Positions 17,536 through 26,019 of a stretch of DNA of 64,000 nt are shown in pieces. Each line of letters begins with the position of its first letter. The first letter of the stretch is position 1. The position numbers and the translations under genes are program-made. The notes beneath the pieces were generated by a model. That model was not told where the DNA came from. It saw only the letters and a list, made by a program, of their open reading frames with translations, and made no database searches. Source of the stretch: Acidimicrobiaceae bacterium (GTDB taxonomy: Bacteria > Actinomycetota > Acidimicrobiia > Acidimicrobiales > Aldehydirespiratoraceae); the NCBI GenBank assembly GCA_016845585.1, contig JAERSO010000026.1, forward strand, positions 62,001 through 126,000, read 5' to 3'.

Positions 17536-18864
17536 ATGCTGCAACGAGTACTCAACATGTTCCGTGTCGCCGACTTGCGCGGCAAGATCGTGTTCACGCT
17601 GTTCATCATCGCGATCTACCGGCTCGGCGCGTTCGTGCCGGCGCCGGGCGTCGATGTCGAGGCCGTGCAGTTGCTGCGCGACCAAGCCAACCAGGGCGGC
17701 ATCCTCGGCTTCATGCAGTTGTTCTCGGGCGGTGCGCTCACCCAGTTCGCGGTGTTCGCGCTCGGGATCATGCCGTACATCACGTCATCGATCATCATGC
17801 AGATCCTCGGTGTCGTGATCCCGAAGATCGAGCAATGGCAACAGCAAGGTGCGGTCGGGCAGCGCAAGATCACCCAGTGGACGCGCTACCTCACTGTCAC
17901 CATCGCGGTTGTGCAGTCGACGAGCTTCGCCTTCTTGTTCCACAACGGTGGTATCGTCGGCGGCGATCTCGACCTCCTGCCGAAGTTCAACGCCTGGACC
18001 GTCTTCGTGGTGGTCCTCACCCTCACCACCGGCACCGCCCTGCTGATGTGGATGGGTGAGCTCATCACCCAGCGCGGCATCGGCAACGGCATGTCGCTGT
18101 TGATCTTCGCCTCCGTGGTCTCCAGCCTTCCCGCCCAGGGCGCGCTGGTGCACGCCGAGAACGGCGTCGGTGCGCTCATCGGGCTCATCGTGGTGGCGGT
18201 TGCACTGCTGTTCTGCATCGTGTTCGTCGAACAGGGCCAGCGTCGCATCCCGGTGCAGTTCGCCAAGCGGGTCGTCGGTCGTCGCATGTACGGCGGCCAG
18301 AGCACCTACATCCCATTGAAGGTCAACCAGAGCGGTGTCATCCCGATCATCTTCGCCAGCTCGGTGCTCTACCTCCCGAACCTCATCGCGGTCGCACTGC
18401 CCAACGAGGGATGGGGTGGCAGCGTCCAACGCTGGGTCGACAACAACCTCGCTGATCCCAGCTCGCCGGTGTACCTGGTGTTCTTCGGTCTCATGATCGT
18501 CGGTTTCGCGTACTTCTACACCGCGATCTCGTTCGACCCGGCCAAGCAGGCCGACACCATCCGCAAGCAGGGTGGCTTCATTCCTGGTATCCGTCCCGGT
18601 CCGCAGACCGAGCGATACCTCGCTCGTATCCTTTCTCGCATCACGTTCCCCGGCGCCCTCTTCATCGCCGGTGTGGCCCTGATCCCGTCGATCCTGATCG
18701 CGGCGACCCTCGGCACCGACACCGGTGCGGGGCATGGTGGCGGCGCCGGCGGCTTCGCCTTCGGTGGCATCTCGCTGCTGATCGCCTCCGGTGTTGCGCT
18801 CGAGACGATGAAGCAGATCGACAGCCAGCTCATGATGCGCAACTACGAAGGATTCTTGAAGTAG
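17536..18864 (+). CDS. secY: Protein translocase subunit SecY
   Basis: SecY is the channel of the Sec translocon in the cytoplasmic membrane. The ATG at 17536, preceded by GCAGGAGAT, gives a 442-residue product; an open frame upstream to 17443 overlaps rplO and is rejected. Ten hydrophobic segments can be traced, with the first at VFTLFIIAIYRLGAFVPAPG. The conserved GELITQRGIGNGMSLLIFAS and KVNQSGVIPIIFASSVLYLP follow, and the C-terminus is RNYEGFLK. The adk gene follows after 4 bp; map, often next, is absent. Confidence 0.97.
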   Translation: MLQRVLNMFRVADLRGKIVFTLFIIAIYRLGAFVPAPGVDVEAVQLLRDQANQGGILGFMQLFSGGALTQFAVFALGIMPYITSSIIMQILGVVIPKIEQWQQQGAVGQRKITQWTRYLTVTIAVVQSTSFAFLFHNGGIVGGDLDLLPKFNAWTVFVVVLTLTTGTALLMWMGELITQRGIGNGMSLLIFASVVSSLPAQGALVHAENGVGALIGLIVVAVALLFCIVFVEQGQRRIPVQFAKRVVGRRMYGGQSTYIPLKVNQSGVIPIIFASSVLYLPNLIAVALPNEGWGGSVQRWVDNNLADPSSPVYLVFFGLMIVGFAYFYTAISFDPAKQADTIRKQGGFIPGIRPGPQTERYLARILSRITFPGALFIAGVALIPSILIAATLGTDTGAGHGGGAGGFAFGGISLLIASGVALETMKQIDSQLMMRNYEGFLK

Positions 18865-18868
18865 TCCG

Positions 18869-19438
18869 ATGGCGGTTCGAATGGTCATCCTGGGTCGCCA
18901 AGGCTCGGGCAAAGGAACCCAATCACTTCGCATCGCCGAGCACTACGGCTGTGTGCACCTGTCCACCGGCGACGTCTTGCGCGCCGCGGTGGCCGAAGGA
19001 ACCGAGCTCGGCCGCCAGGCCGAGAGCATCATGAACTCGGGCGGTCTCGTCGGTGACGACGTGATGATCCCGCTCGTCCAGGAACGCATCGGCAAAGACG
19101 ACATCATGGCCAAGGGGGTTCTCCTCGATGGCTTCCCCCGCACCGCCGATCAGGCCAACGGACTCGAGTCCATGCTCGAGTCGCTCGGTCAAGAACTCAC
19201 CGTTGCCATCAACCTCGACGTCGCCGTCGAGGAAGTGACACAGCGGATGATGGCTCGGGGTCGTGAAGACGACACCGAAGAAGCCATCGCCCGCCGACTC
19301 GGCCTCTATGAGGCCGAAACGGCACCCCTTCTCGACTGGTTCGCCGAACGGGGCCTGCTGGCCACGGTCGACGGTCTGGGCGAGGAATCCGACGTGTTCG
19401 GCCGGCTCCAAGCCGTGATCGATCAGCGCCTCGCGTGA
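18869..19438 (+). CDS. adk: Adenylate kinase
   Basis: Adenylate kinase interconverts AMP, ADP and ATP. At 189 residues this is the short form lacking the zinc/LID insertion. The P loop reads GRQGSGKGTQ, with Arg-Gln in place of the common Pro-Pro. HLSTGDVLRAAV and LLDGFPRTADQANGL are the AMP-site and Walker B-like signatures. The ATG at 18869 is used; an ATG four codons later (MVILGRQG) is possible. It is the last gene before a hairpin and the infA promoter. Confidence 0.95.
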   Translation: MAVRMVILGRQGSGKGTQSLRIAEHYGCVHLSTGDVLRAAVAEGTELGRQAESIMNSGGLVGDDVMIPLVQERIGKDDIMAKGVLLDGFPRTADQANGLESMLESLGQELTVAINLDVAVEEVTQRMMARGREDDTEEAIARRLGLYEAETAPLLDWFAERGLLATVDGLGEESDVFGRLQAVIDQRLA

Positions 19439-19465
19439 AACAGCACCTCGCTGTCGTCGCGCGGG

Positions 19466-19494
19466 TTGGACGCTCCTAGAGCGTCCGGTAGCGT
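19466..19494 (+). promoter_or_regulatory. Promoter before infA with overlapping palindrome
   Basis: TTGGAC (19466-19471) and TAGCGT (19489-19494) are spaced by exactly 17 nt, a strong consensus-like promoter internal to the ribosomal cluster. GGACGCTC (19468-19475) and GAGCGTCC (19479-19486) form a perfect 8-bp dyad that covers the -35 and spacer. It could be an operator or, as RNA, a hairpin ending the adk message. Confidence 0.6.
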
Positions 19495-19565
19495 AGTCAG
19501 CTGGCCTGTTCGCAGGTCGTCTCTCGCGTGCCACCGTGGCATGTGAGTTTTCAGGAGGTTCAGCC

Positions 19566-19790
19566 CTGCCGAAGCCGAAGGAAGATGCGATTGTCCTCGA
19601 GGGCACCGTTACCGAGTCGCTCCCCAACGCCATGTTTCGCGTCGAGTTGGAGAACGGCCATGAGGTCCTCGCGCACATCAGCGGAAAGATGCGCATGCAT
19701 TACATCCGCATTCTTCCCGGAGACAGAGTCCAGGTAGAGCTAACCCCGTACGACCTCCAACGAGGTCGGATCACCTACCGCTACAAGTAG
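19566..19790 (+). CDS. infA: Translation initiation factor IF-1 (probable CTG start)
   Basis: IF-1 is a single OB-fold factor that occupies the A site during initiation. Homology begins exactly at [19 protein letters not shown], and the codon just before it is CTG (19566), preceded at 6 nt by a perfect AGGAGGT. No ATG, GTG or TTG exists at that position. The alternative is the ATG at 19536, which would place the Shine-Dalgarno inside the gene and add ten unrelated residues. I favour the CTG, giving 74 residues ending RGRITYRYK, the family length. It is the first gene after an internal promoter and precedes rpmJ by 23 bp. Confidence 0.9.
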   Translation: MPKPKEDAIVLEGTVTESLPNAMFRVELENGHEVLAHISGKMRMHYIRILPGDRVQVELTPYDLQRGRITYRYK

Positions 19791-19813
19791 CGGCTCAAAC
19801 AAAGATCGAAAAA

Positions 19814-19927
19814 ATGAAGGTTCGAGCAAGCGTCAAGAAGATCTGTGACAAGTGCAAGGTGATTCGTCGCCACGGCAATGTCATGGTCATCTGCGAAAAC
19901 CCGCGTCACAAGCAGAGGCAGGGCTAG
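19814..19927 (+). CDS. rpmJ: 50S ribosomal protein L36 (zinc form)
   Basis: L36 is the smallest 50S protein. The 37-residue product [20 protein letters not shown] continues to a C-terminal RHKQRQG. Cys11, Cys14, Cys27 and His32 form the zinc ribbon, so this is the zinc-containing C+ form. It lies between infA and rpsM in the usual order. The region just upstream is A-rich (AAAGATCGAAAAA) rather than a clear Shine-Dalgarno. Confidence 0.96.
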   Translation: MKVRASVKKICDKCKVIRRHGNVMVICENPRHKQRQG

Positions 19928-19929
19928 TC

Positions 19930-20307
19930 ATGGCACGCATTAGCGGCGTCGATATTCCCCGTGAAAAGCAGGTGGGCATCAGCCTCACCTACATCTTCGG
20001 CATCGGCCGGACGGTTGCGCTCGAGGTTTGCGCAGCCACCGACATCGAGCCCACCACGCGGGTCCGAGATCTCACCGACGACGAGGTTGCTCGTCTGCGG
20101 TCCTACATCGACTCCGACCTCCAGGTCGAAGGCGACCTCCGTCGTGAGGTGTCCCAGGACATCAAGCGCAAGATGGAGATCGGTTGCTACCAGGGCCTGC
20201 GCCACCGTCGCGGCCTGCCGGTCCGTGGGCAGCGCACCCACACCAATGCTCGCACTCGCAAGGGTCCCAAGAAGACCGTTGCCGGTAAGAAGAAGGTCAC
20301 GAAGTAA
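19930..20307 (+). CDS. rpsM: 30S ribosomal protein S13
   Basis: S13 forms intersubunit bridges in the 30S head. The ATG at 19930, 2 bp after rpmJ, gives a 125-residue product starting [20 protein letters not shown]. It has the helix-two-turn-helix region and the C-terminal [19 protein letters not shown]. The stop overlaps rpsK (TAATG). Confidence 0.97.
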   Translation: MARISGVDIPREKQVGISLTYIFGIGRTVALEVCAATDIEPTTRVRDLTDDEVARLRSYIDSDLQVEGDLRREVSQDIKRKMEIGCYQGLRHRRGLPVRGQRTHTNARTRKGPKKTVAGKKKVTK

Positions 20308-20705
20308 TGGCGAAGCCAGCAGCAGGCGGCCGTCGGCCCCGCAAACGCGAGCGCAAGAACGTCACCCACGGGGTGGCGCACATCAAGAGCTCGTTCAACA
20401 ACACGATCATCACCATCACCGACCAGACCGGCGACGTGCTCGCCTGGGCCTCGGCCGGCAATGTCGGCTTCAAGGGATCGCGCAAGTCGACCCCCTACGC
20501 CGCCCAGATGGCCGCCGAGCAGGCTGCTCGTCGCGCCATGGAGCACGGTGTCCGCAAGGTCGACGTGCAGGTGAAGGGTCCCGGCTCCGGCCGTGAGACC
20601 GCTATTCGTTCGATCCAGCAGGCTGGCATCGAGGTAACCGGGATCAAGGACTGCACCCCGATCCCGCACAATGGCTGCCGCCTGACCAAGCGGCGGAGGG
20701 GCTGA
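20307..20705 (+). CDS. rpsK: 30S ribosomal protein S11
   Basis: S11 is located on the 30S platform. The 132-residue product has [19 protein letters not shown], the [16 protein letters not shown] segment and [20 protein letters not shown] at its end. The start is coupled to rpsM, and rpsD begins 3 bp after the stop. Confidence 0.97.
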   Translation: MAKPAAGGRRPRKRERKNVTHGVAHIKSSFNNTIITITDQTGDVLAWASAGNVGFKGSRKSTPYAAQMAAEQAARRAMEHGVRKVDVQVKGPGSGRETAIRSIQQAGIEVTGIKDCTPIPHNGCRLTKRRRG

Positions 20706-20708
20706 GCA

Positions 20709-21323
20709 ATGTCGCGTTACACCGGACCCCGCGCCCGCGTCTCACGCCGGCTCGGCACCAACATCTGGGGCACCAAGGGCGAGACCATCGCTCTCGACAA
20801 GCGTCCCTACCCGCCGGGCGATCACGGCCGCAGCCGTCGCCGTGGCTCCGTCTCGGAATACCTCCTGCAGCTGCAGGAAAAGCAGAAGGCTCGCTTCTCC
20901 TACGGTCTCACCGAGCGCCAGTTCCGCAACATCTTCGCCGAGGCGTCGCGTCGTCAGGGCGTGACCGGCGAGAACATGCTTCGCTACCTCGAGCTTCGTC
21001 TCGACAACGTGATCTACCGCGCCGGCTGGGCGGCCACCCGCCCGCAGGCCCGTCAGTTCGTGAACCACGGTCACGTCAACGTCAATGGTCGCCGGGTCAA
21101 CATCCCGAGCTACCGCCTCCGCAAGGGAGATGTCGTTGAGCTGCGCTCCAACGCGCAAGACTTCGTCACCGTGCAGTGGAACCTTGATGTGCTCGACCGC
21201 ACGCCTCCGGCGTGGCTCGATCGCAACGAGCAGTTCCAGATCACGGTCCGCGAACTGCCCATCCGTGAGCAGATCGACATCCCCGTCCGCGAACAGCTCA
21301 TCGTCGAGCTGTACTCGAAGTAG
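20709..21323 (+). CDS. rpsD: 30S ribosomal protein S4 (cysteine-free form)
   Basis: S4 is a primary 16S rRNA binder and proofreading protein. The 204-residue product begins MSRYTGPRARVSRRLGTNIW and contains the S4 RNA-binding domain (NVIYRAGWAATRPQARQFVN, then HVNVNGRRVNIPSY). It has no N-terminal zinc-knuckle cysteines, so it is the zinc-independent C- form, in contrast to the zinc forms of S14 and L36 in the same operon. Confidence 0.96.
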   Translation: MSRYTGPRARVSRRLGTNIWGTKGETIALDKRPYPPGDHGRSRRRGSVSEYLLQLQEKQKARFSYGLTERQFRNIFAEASRRQGVTGENMLRYLELRLDNVIYRAGWAATRPQARQFVNHGHVNVNGRRVNIPSYRLRKGDVVELRSNAQDFVTVQWNLDVLDRTPPAWLDRNEQFQITVRELPIREQIDIPVREQLIVELYSK

Positions 21324-21335
21324 TCGAGGTCTTTG

Positions 21336-22274
21336 ATGCTCGTTATTCAGCGCCCCTCCGTCGAAGCCCTCGAAGAGGCCGAAGGCAATCTGCAGCGTTT
21401 CGCTGTCGGCCCGCTCGAGCCCGGCTTCGGTCACACCATCGGCAACTCGCTGCGTCGCACCCTCCTGTCGTCCATTCCGGGCGCCGCGGTCACGCAGGTT
21501 CGTTTCGACGATGCTCTCCACGAGTTCGACACCATCACCGGTGTCGCTCAGGACGTCACCGACATCATCTTGAACATGAAGGACCTCGTCCTGGTCGTTC
21601 ACAGTGATGAGCCGGTCACGCTGCGCCTCGACTCCCGTGGGCCCGCCGAGGTCACCGCCGCTGACATCCAGCCCCACCCCGACGTCGAGATCCTCAACCC
21701 CGAGCTGCCGATCGCGTCGATCAACGGCAAGGGCCGCCTTGCCGTCGACCTCACCGTGCAGGTGGGCCGTGGCTATGTCTCGGCCGACAAGAACAACACC
21801 AGCTCCACCATCGGTGTCATCCCGATCGACTCGATCTACTCGCCGGTGCGCCGCGTGTCGTTCGAAGTCCTTCCGACCCGTGTCGAGCAGTCCACCGACT
21901 TCGATCGCCTCATCCTCGAGATCGAGACCGACGGCTCCATCACCCCGCGTGAAGCCCTCGCCTCGGCCGGCGGCACCCTGCGTGCCCTTGTGCAGCTCGT
22001 CGAAGAGATGAGCGACGAGCCCCAGGGCCTCGAGCTCGGTGAAGCCGTCCAGGTCGCCAGCGGCGGCCCTGACATGGAAATCCCGATCGAAGACCTCGAT
22101 CTGTCCGAGCGTCCCCGCAACTGCCTCAAGCGTGCCCAGGTCAATACCGTCGGCGAGCTGTTGCAGAAGAGCGAAGACGATCTTCTCGCCATCACCAACT
22201 TCGGCCAGAAGAGCCTCGACGAGGTCATCGTGAAGCTTGACGAGCGAGGCCTCTCGCTCCGGAATCGAGACTGA
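21336..22274 (+). CDS. rpoA: RNA polymerase alpha subunit
   Basis: The alpha subunit assembles RNA polymerase and contacts UP elements and activators. The ATG at 21336 follows GAGGT; a TTG one codon earlier is the only alternative. The 312-residue product has the N-terminal dimerisation domain with [20 protein letters not shown] and the C-terminal DNA-binding domain with [20 protein letters not shown] and [16 protein letters not shown]. The order rpsD-rpoA-rplQ is standard for the alpha operon. Confidence 0.97.
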   Translation: MLVIQRPSVEALEEAEGNLQRFAVGPLEPGFGHTIGNSLRRTLLSSIPGAAVTQVRFDDALHEFDTITGVAQDVTDIILNMKDLVLVVHSDEPVTLRLDSRGPAEVTAADIQPHPDVEILNPELPIASINGKGRLAVDLTVQVGRGYVSADKNNTSSTIGVIPIDSIYSPVRRVSFEVLPTRVEQSTDFDRLILEIETDGSITPREALASAGGTLRALVQLVEEMSDEPQGLELGEAVQVASGGPDMEIPIEDLDLSERPRNCLKRAQVNTVGELLQKSEDDLLAITNFGQKSLDEVIVKLDERGLSLRNRD

Positions 22275-22276
22275 TC

Positions 22277-22630
22277 ATGCCCGCACGTCCCCGCAAGGGT
22301 AAGCGCTTCGGTGGAAGCGCTGCCCATCAGAAGGCCATGATGGCCAACCTCGTTGCCTCGCTCATCGCGGCAGAGGGAATCGTCACGACCGAGGCCAAGG
22401 CCAGGGCGTTGCGTCCCGTCGCCGAGAAGATGATCACCAAGGCGAAGAAGGGCGGCCTGCACAACCATCGCAACGTCGTCTCCTTCCTGCGTGACCGTGA
22501 GATGGCCAGCAAGCTCTTCGATGAGATCGGTCCCCGCTACGAGGATCGCCAGGGTGGATACACCCGCATCATCAAGCTCGGCCCCCGTTCGGGCGACAAC
22601 GCCCCGATGGCTCGTATCGAACTGGTGTGA
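22277..22630 (+). CDS. rplQ: 50S ribosomal protein L17
   Basis: L17 lies near the tunnel exit. The 117-residue product begins [20 protein letters not shown] and ends [18 protein letters not shown], a full family-length match with no C-terminal extension. It is the last gene of the cluster: a terminator follows 38 bp after the stop. Confidence 0.96.
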   Translation: MPARPRKGKRFGGSAAHQKAMMANLVASLIAAEGIVTTEAKARALRPVAEKMITKAKKGGLHNHRNVVSFLRDREMASKLFDEIGPRYEDRQGGYTRIIKLGPRSGDNAPMARIELV

Positions 22631-22667
22631 CCTCATCGGACCGGTGCACCGGTTCCGACACCGCTTC

Positions 22668-22698
22668 AGCCGCTCCCTCGGGGGCGGCTTTTGCGTTT
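22668..22698 (+). terminator. Rho-independent terminator after rplQ
   Basis: A 9-bp GC-rich stem (22668-22676 with 22681-22689, one T-G pair) closes a 4-nt loop and runs into TTTTGCGTTTT. Just upstream, at 22640-22653, ACCGGTGCACCGGT is a separate perfect 14-bp palindrome. The element ends the ribosomal transcript right before the ppdK-like promoter. Confidence 0.8.
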
Positions 22699-22725
22699 TC
22701 GGACAACTGAGTAGGGTCGCGGGCC

Positions 22726-24912
22726 GTGCATCACGACCTCGTTTGGATTACCGATCCGCTCTCGTCCTCGAGGGCGGAGACACTGGACCGTCTCGGTGGC
22801 AAGGGTACGGCTCTGGCCGAGATGGCGCAGAACCTGGACCTTCCGGTCCCACCGGCGTTCGTGATCACGACCGACGCGTGCCGTGCGTACATGCAGTCGG
22901 GTTGGCCCGAGGGTCTCGAGCATCGGGTCCATGACGCCATGGTCGAGCTGGGAAACCGTACCGGCCGGCGATTCGGCGACCCTGATCGTCCACTCCTCGT
23001 CGCCCTCCGCAGTGGAGCGCCGATCTCCATGCCGGGAATGATGGACACCGTCCTCAACGTCGGGGTCAACCCCGACGTCCGCGACGGAATGGCCCGCGAA
23101 ACGGGCCGCCCCGATTTTGCCGCCCAGACATGGCTGCGCTTTTGTCGGATGTACGCCGAAACCGTGCTGGAGATGGACAAAGCTCACATCGATGCCGCCG
23201 CCGGCGCACCCCGCGATGCCGATGGCTACAACGCGTCCGCCGACCGACTCCGTCACGCGGCCGAAGCATTCGGCGGCATTCCGCTCGAGCCCGAGGCCCA
23301 GGTCAGGGGCGCGATCGAGGCTGTCCTCCGGTCGTGGAATTCGCCCCGCGCACGCCTCTTTCGCGAGACCGAGCAGATTGCCGACGACCTCGGCACAGCG
23401 GTGGTCGTGCAGGCCATGGTGTTCGGCAACCTCGACGAGCACTCCGGCACCGGGGTCATCTTCACCCGCGATCCCACCAACGGCCACAACGAGCCCTATG
23501 GCGACTATCTGGCCCGGGCCCAGGGTGAGGATGTCGTGGCCGGGACCCACGAGGTCGATGGCCTCGATGCGCTCCACGGCGACCTTCCGGGGGTCTACGA
23601 CGAACTCATGGGGGTCTGCGATCGGCTCGAGCAGCACTACCGCGACATGTGTGACGTCGAGTTCACGGTGGCGGCGGGCCGTCTCTACATCCTGCAGACG
23701 AGGGTCGGCCGCCGCAGTCCCGAGGCCGCGGTCCGAATCGCCGCGCAGATGGCCGAGGATCCCGGCTTCCCCCTCACCCGGGCCGAAGCGATAGAACGAG
23801 TCGACCACGCCACGCTCGAGGGCATTGCCGGCCTGTCGGCGGTGCGCCCCGACGCCGAGCCGATTGCCGCGGGCATCGCGGCCTCTCCCGGCGTCGGCTA
23901 CGGCGTGCTGAGCACAGATCCCGACGAGGCGGCCGATCTCGCCCGCGCCGGCACCCACGTCGTGCTCGTCCGGGCCGAGACGTCACCATCCGATGTTCAC
24001 GGCATGGTGGGGGCGGCCGGCCTGGTGACTTCGCTCGGCGGCGCCGTGAGCCATGCCGCGGTCGTCGCCCGGAGCTGGGGAATCCCCGCCGTGACCGGCG
24101 TGAGGGCGATCGAGGTCGACGGCGCCGGCATCCGGGTCGGTGACCGCTTCATCTCGTCCGGCACCATGATCACCGTCGATGGCGGCGGTGGCCGGATCTT
24201 CGAGGGTGACCAGCTGGCGGACCATGACCACGACGTGCCCGAACTCGACCTCATGCGTCAATGGGCGCTCGATCTCGGCCTCGAGCTGGGCGAGCACGCA
24301 CGCGGCATCGTGGAGGCCGAAGCCACGCACCGCGACATCGACGAATTCGACGTGATCCGGGCTCTCCAGTTGAAGGGTTTCGGCTCGATTGAAGCGACCG
24401 CACACGCCCTCGAGACCGACGAAGCCGCGGTGCAGTCCGTCATCGACAGCCTCGGCGAGCGTGTGAACGTGACGCCCCGAGGCGTTCTGGTGACCCCGGA
24501 GGGCCGCGAGTGGCTGACCGCTCAGATGGCCGCGGAGCAGGCGTCGGTCGACACGGAGGCGCTCATCGAGCTCTACGACCAGTTCATGCCGCTGAACGAC
24601 GGATTCAAGGAGTTCGTGTCCGCTTGGCAACTCAGTGAGCAGGCGCCGGCGGACCTGGCGAAGGTGACCGCTGAGACCCAGGGCCTGCATCAGGACTTCA
24701 CCGCGATTCTCGCGGCATCGGTCGATCTCGTGCCACGGCTCACGCCGTACCTCCACCGCTTCGAGTTCGCCATCGAGGCGCTCGTCGGCGGCGACATCTC
24801 GATGCTCGCCTCTCCGCTCAAGGACAGCTACCACACAGTCTGGTTCGAGTTCCACGAAGAGATGATCCACCTCATCGGTCGCACCCGGCTCGAAGAAGAG
24901 ATGGGCCACTAG
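22726..24912 (+). CDS. Truncated PPDK-like protein with winged-helix-like C-terminus
   Basis: PPDK interconverts pyruvate and PEP using ATP-grasp, phosphohistidine and PEP/pyruvate TIM-barrel domains. Here residues 1-335 form the ATP-grasp part (LGGKGTALAEMA, LVALRSGAPISMPGMMDT, VIFTRDPTNGHNEPYGDY, RLYILQTRVGRRSPEA). Residues 375-485 form the swivelling domain, with the catalytic His443 in GGAVSHAAVVARSWGIPA. The TIM barrel is absent. Instead, residues 540-605 look like a winged helix (VIRALQLKGFGSIEATAHAL to VTPEGREWLTA), followed by a helical end. The total is 728 residues against about 880 for PPDK; a shorter mycobacterial PpdK (about 490) is known to me. TAGGGT 8 nt before the GTG suggests a leaderless start. 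The reaction it catalyses cannot be the complete PPDK cycle on its own. Confidence 0.85.
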   Translation: MHHDLVWITDPLSSSRAETLDRLGGKGTALAEMAQNLDLPVPPAFVITTDACRAYMQSGWPEGLEHRVHDAMVELGNRTGRRFGDPDRPLLVALRSGAPISMPGMMDTVLNVGVNPDVRDGMARETGRPDFAAQTWLRFCRMYAETVLEMDKAHIDAAAGAPRDADGYNASADRLRHAAEAFGGIPLEPEAQVRGAIEAVLRSWNSPRARLFRETEQIADDLGTAVVVQAMVFGNLDEHSGTGVIFTRDPTNGHNEPYGDYLARAQGEDVVAGTHEVDGLDALHGDLPGVYDELMGVCDRLEQHYRDMCDVEFTVAAGRLYILQTRVGRRSPEAAVRIAAQMAEDPGFPLTRAEAIERVDHATLEGIAGLSAVRPDAEPIAAGIAASPGVGYGVLSTDPDEAADLARAGTHVVLVRAETSPSDVHGMVGAAGLVTSLGGAVSHAAVVARSWGIPAVTGVRAIEVDGAGIRVGDRFISSGTMITVDGGGGRIFEGDQLADHDHDVPELDLMRQWALDLGLELGEHARGIVEAEATHRDIDEFDVIRALQLKGFGSIEATAHALETDEAAVQSVIDSLGERVNVTPRGVLVTPEGREWLTAQMAAEQASVDTEALIELYDQFMPLNDGFKEFVSAWQLSEQAPADLAKVTAETQGLHQDFTAILAASVDLVPRLTPYLHRFEFAIEALVGGDISMLASPLKDSYHTVWFEFHEEMIHLIGRTRLEEEMGH

Positions 24913-24929
24913 CTTCGCTCGACTCCGGC

Positions 24930-24976
24930 AACTGGCGGCACAAACCGTCGGAAACCGACCATGTGTGCCGCCAGTT
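24930..24976. repeat. 47-bp palindromic element, copy 2
   Basis: Identical 13-bp arms AACTGGCGGCACA (24930-24942) and TGTGCCGCCAGTT (24964-24976) surround a 21-nt core that matches the copy at 5180-5226 when read on the other strand (16 of 21 positions). The core holds GTCGG-AAA-CCGAC, the counterpart of GTTGG-AAT-CCGAC in copy 1. It starts 17 bp after the ppdK-like stop and ends 46 bp before truA. Confidence 0.8.
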
Positions 24977-25021
24977 CGGGTCGGAAGGCCGGTTCGTGGG
25001 TGCGGACGTATCCTTGCCGGT

Positions 25022-25816
25022 ATGACCGTCCGCACCGCGCCGCCTCCTCCCGAGGGGTTTGTGCGCGTCGGGATGACGGTTGCCTATGACGGCACACCGT
25101 TCAGCGGGTTTGCCACGAATCCCGGTGTACGCACCGTGCAGGACGATCTCGAAGCCGCGATGTCGACCGTGCTGCGACATCCGGTCACGATCACGGGGTC
25201 GGGCAGAACCGACCGGGGCGTACATGCCAGCGGACAGGTGATCTCATTCGACGCGGACGCTGAGCATTTCGACGCCTTCAAGCTCTCGCGGGCGATCAAC
25301 CGGATGCTGCACCCGGCGATTGCCGTCCGTGGCGTCGCTGCCATGCCCCCGGATTTCGATGCCCGCTACTCCTGCATCGGGAGGAGCTACCGCTATCGAG
25401 TCCTGAACTCGCCGACCTTCGACCCGCTCCTCGCCAATCTCGTGTGGCACGTCCGCGAGCCGCTCGACCTGGCGGCCATGCGCACTGCCGCGGACCGCAT
25501 CATCGGGTGGCACAACTTCTCTTCGTTCAGCAAACGGAACAAGTCGAAGCCCGGCGAGACCTACGAGCGAGACGTGAAGCGCGCGGCGTGGTCCCGCCAC
25601 GGCGACACCGTGCAGTTCGAGATCTCGGCCAACGCCTTCACCCACCAGATGGTGCGGAGTCTCGTCGGTATGTTCGTCGACGTCGGCAGGGGTCGGCGGC
25701 GAGCGGTCGACATGGGCGAGGCACTGGCCGCGCGAGAGCGGGGGACGCTACCGGCGCCCGCGCCACCCCAGGGCCTGGTCTTCGTGAAGGCTCACTACCC
25801 GTCCGTAGAAGCCTGA
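25022..25816 (+). CDS. truA: tRNA pseudouridine synthase A
   Basis: TruA makes pseudouridine at positions 38-40 of tRNA anticodon arms. The ATG at 25022 gives 264 residues and lies 7 nt after TATCCT, so a leaderless start is likely; the frame open further upstream runs through the palindromic repeat and is rejected. The catalytic Asp lies in GSGRTDRGVHASGQV, and YDGTPFSGFATNP and ANAFTHQMVRSLVGMFVDVG are further family motifs. truA commonly follows rplQ; here the PPDK-like gene intervenes. Its 3' end overlaps a VOC remnant on the other strand by 22 bp. Confidence 0.95.
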   Translation: MTVRTAPPPPEGFVRVGMTVAYDGTPFSGFATNPGVRTVQDDLEAAMSTVLRHPVTITGSGRTDRGVHASGQVISFDADAEHFDAFKLSRAINRMLHPAIAVRGVAAMPPDFDARYSCIGRSYRYRVLNSPTFDPLLANLVWHVREPLDLAAMRTAADRIIGWHNFSSFSKRNKSKPGETYERDVKRAAWSRHGDTVQFEISANAFTHQMVRSLVGMFVDVGRGRRRAVDMGEALAARERGTLPAPAPPQGLVFVKAHYPSVEA

Positions 25817-26019
25817 TCCGGTGAGGGTTCGTCGTCGGGTTGTTCGCGCACCTGCATCACGTCGAAGACGTTGCCCTCGGGGTCTTCACACATCCGCCAG
25901 ACGAAGCCCTCCCACCCTTGGCGATCGAGCAGGCGTCCTCCGAGTTCCTCGATCCGGCGCTCCGCCGCTTCGAGGTCGAGATCGTTGCAGTCGATGGGAT
26001 CGCCACCATCAATGGGATG
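25795..26019 (-). pseudogene. Remnant of a VOC (glyoxalase/bleomycin-resistance) gene
   Basis: On the minus strand, about 75 codons are open from just after a TGA (26020-26022) to a TAG at 25795-25797. They read ERRIEELGGRLLDRQGWEGF, followed by VWRMCEDPEGNVFDVMQV, which is the last beta-alpha-beta unit of a VOC-superfamily protein (DPEGN followed by F is typical). No usable start codon precedes the homologous part and the N-terminal module is missing. This looks like the decaying 3' end of a gene. It overlaps the 3' end of truA. Confidence 0.6.

Noticed and set aside
22640-22653. ACCGGTGCACCGGT palindrome as an operator for the ppdK-like gene
   Set aside because: It lies before the rplQ terminator and too far from the -10 box; kept only as a note in the terminator entry.
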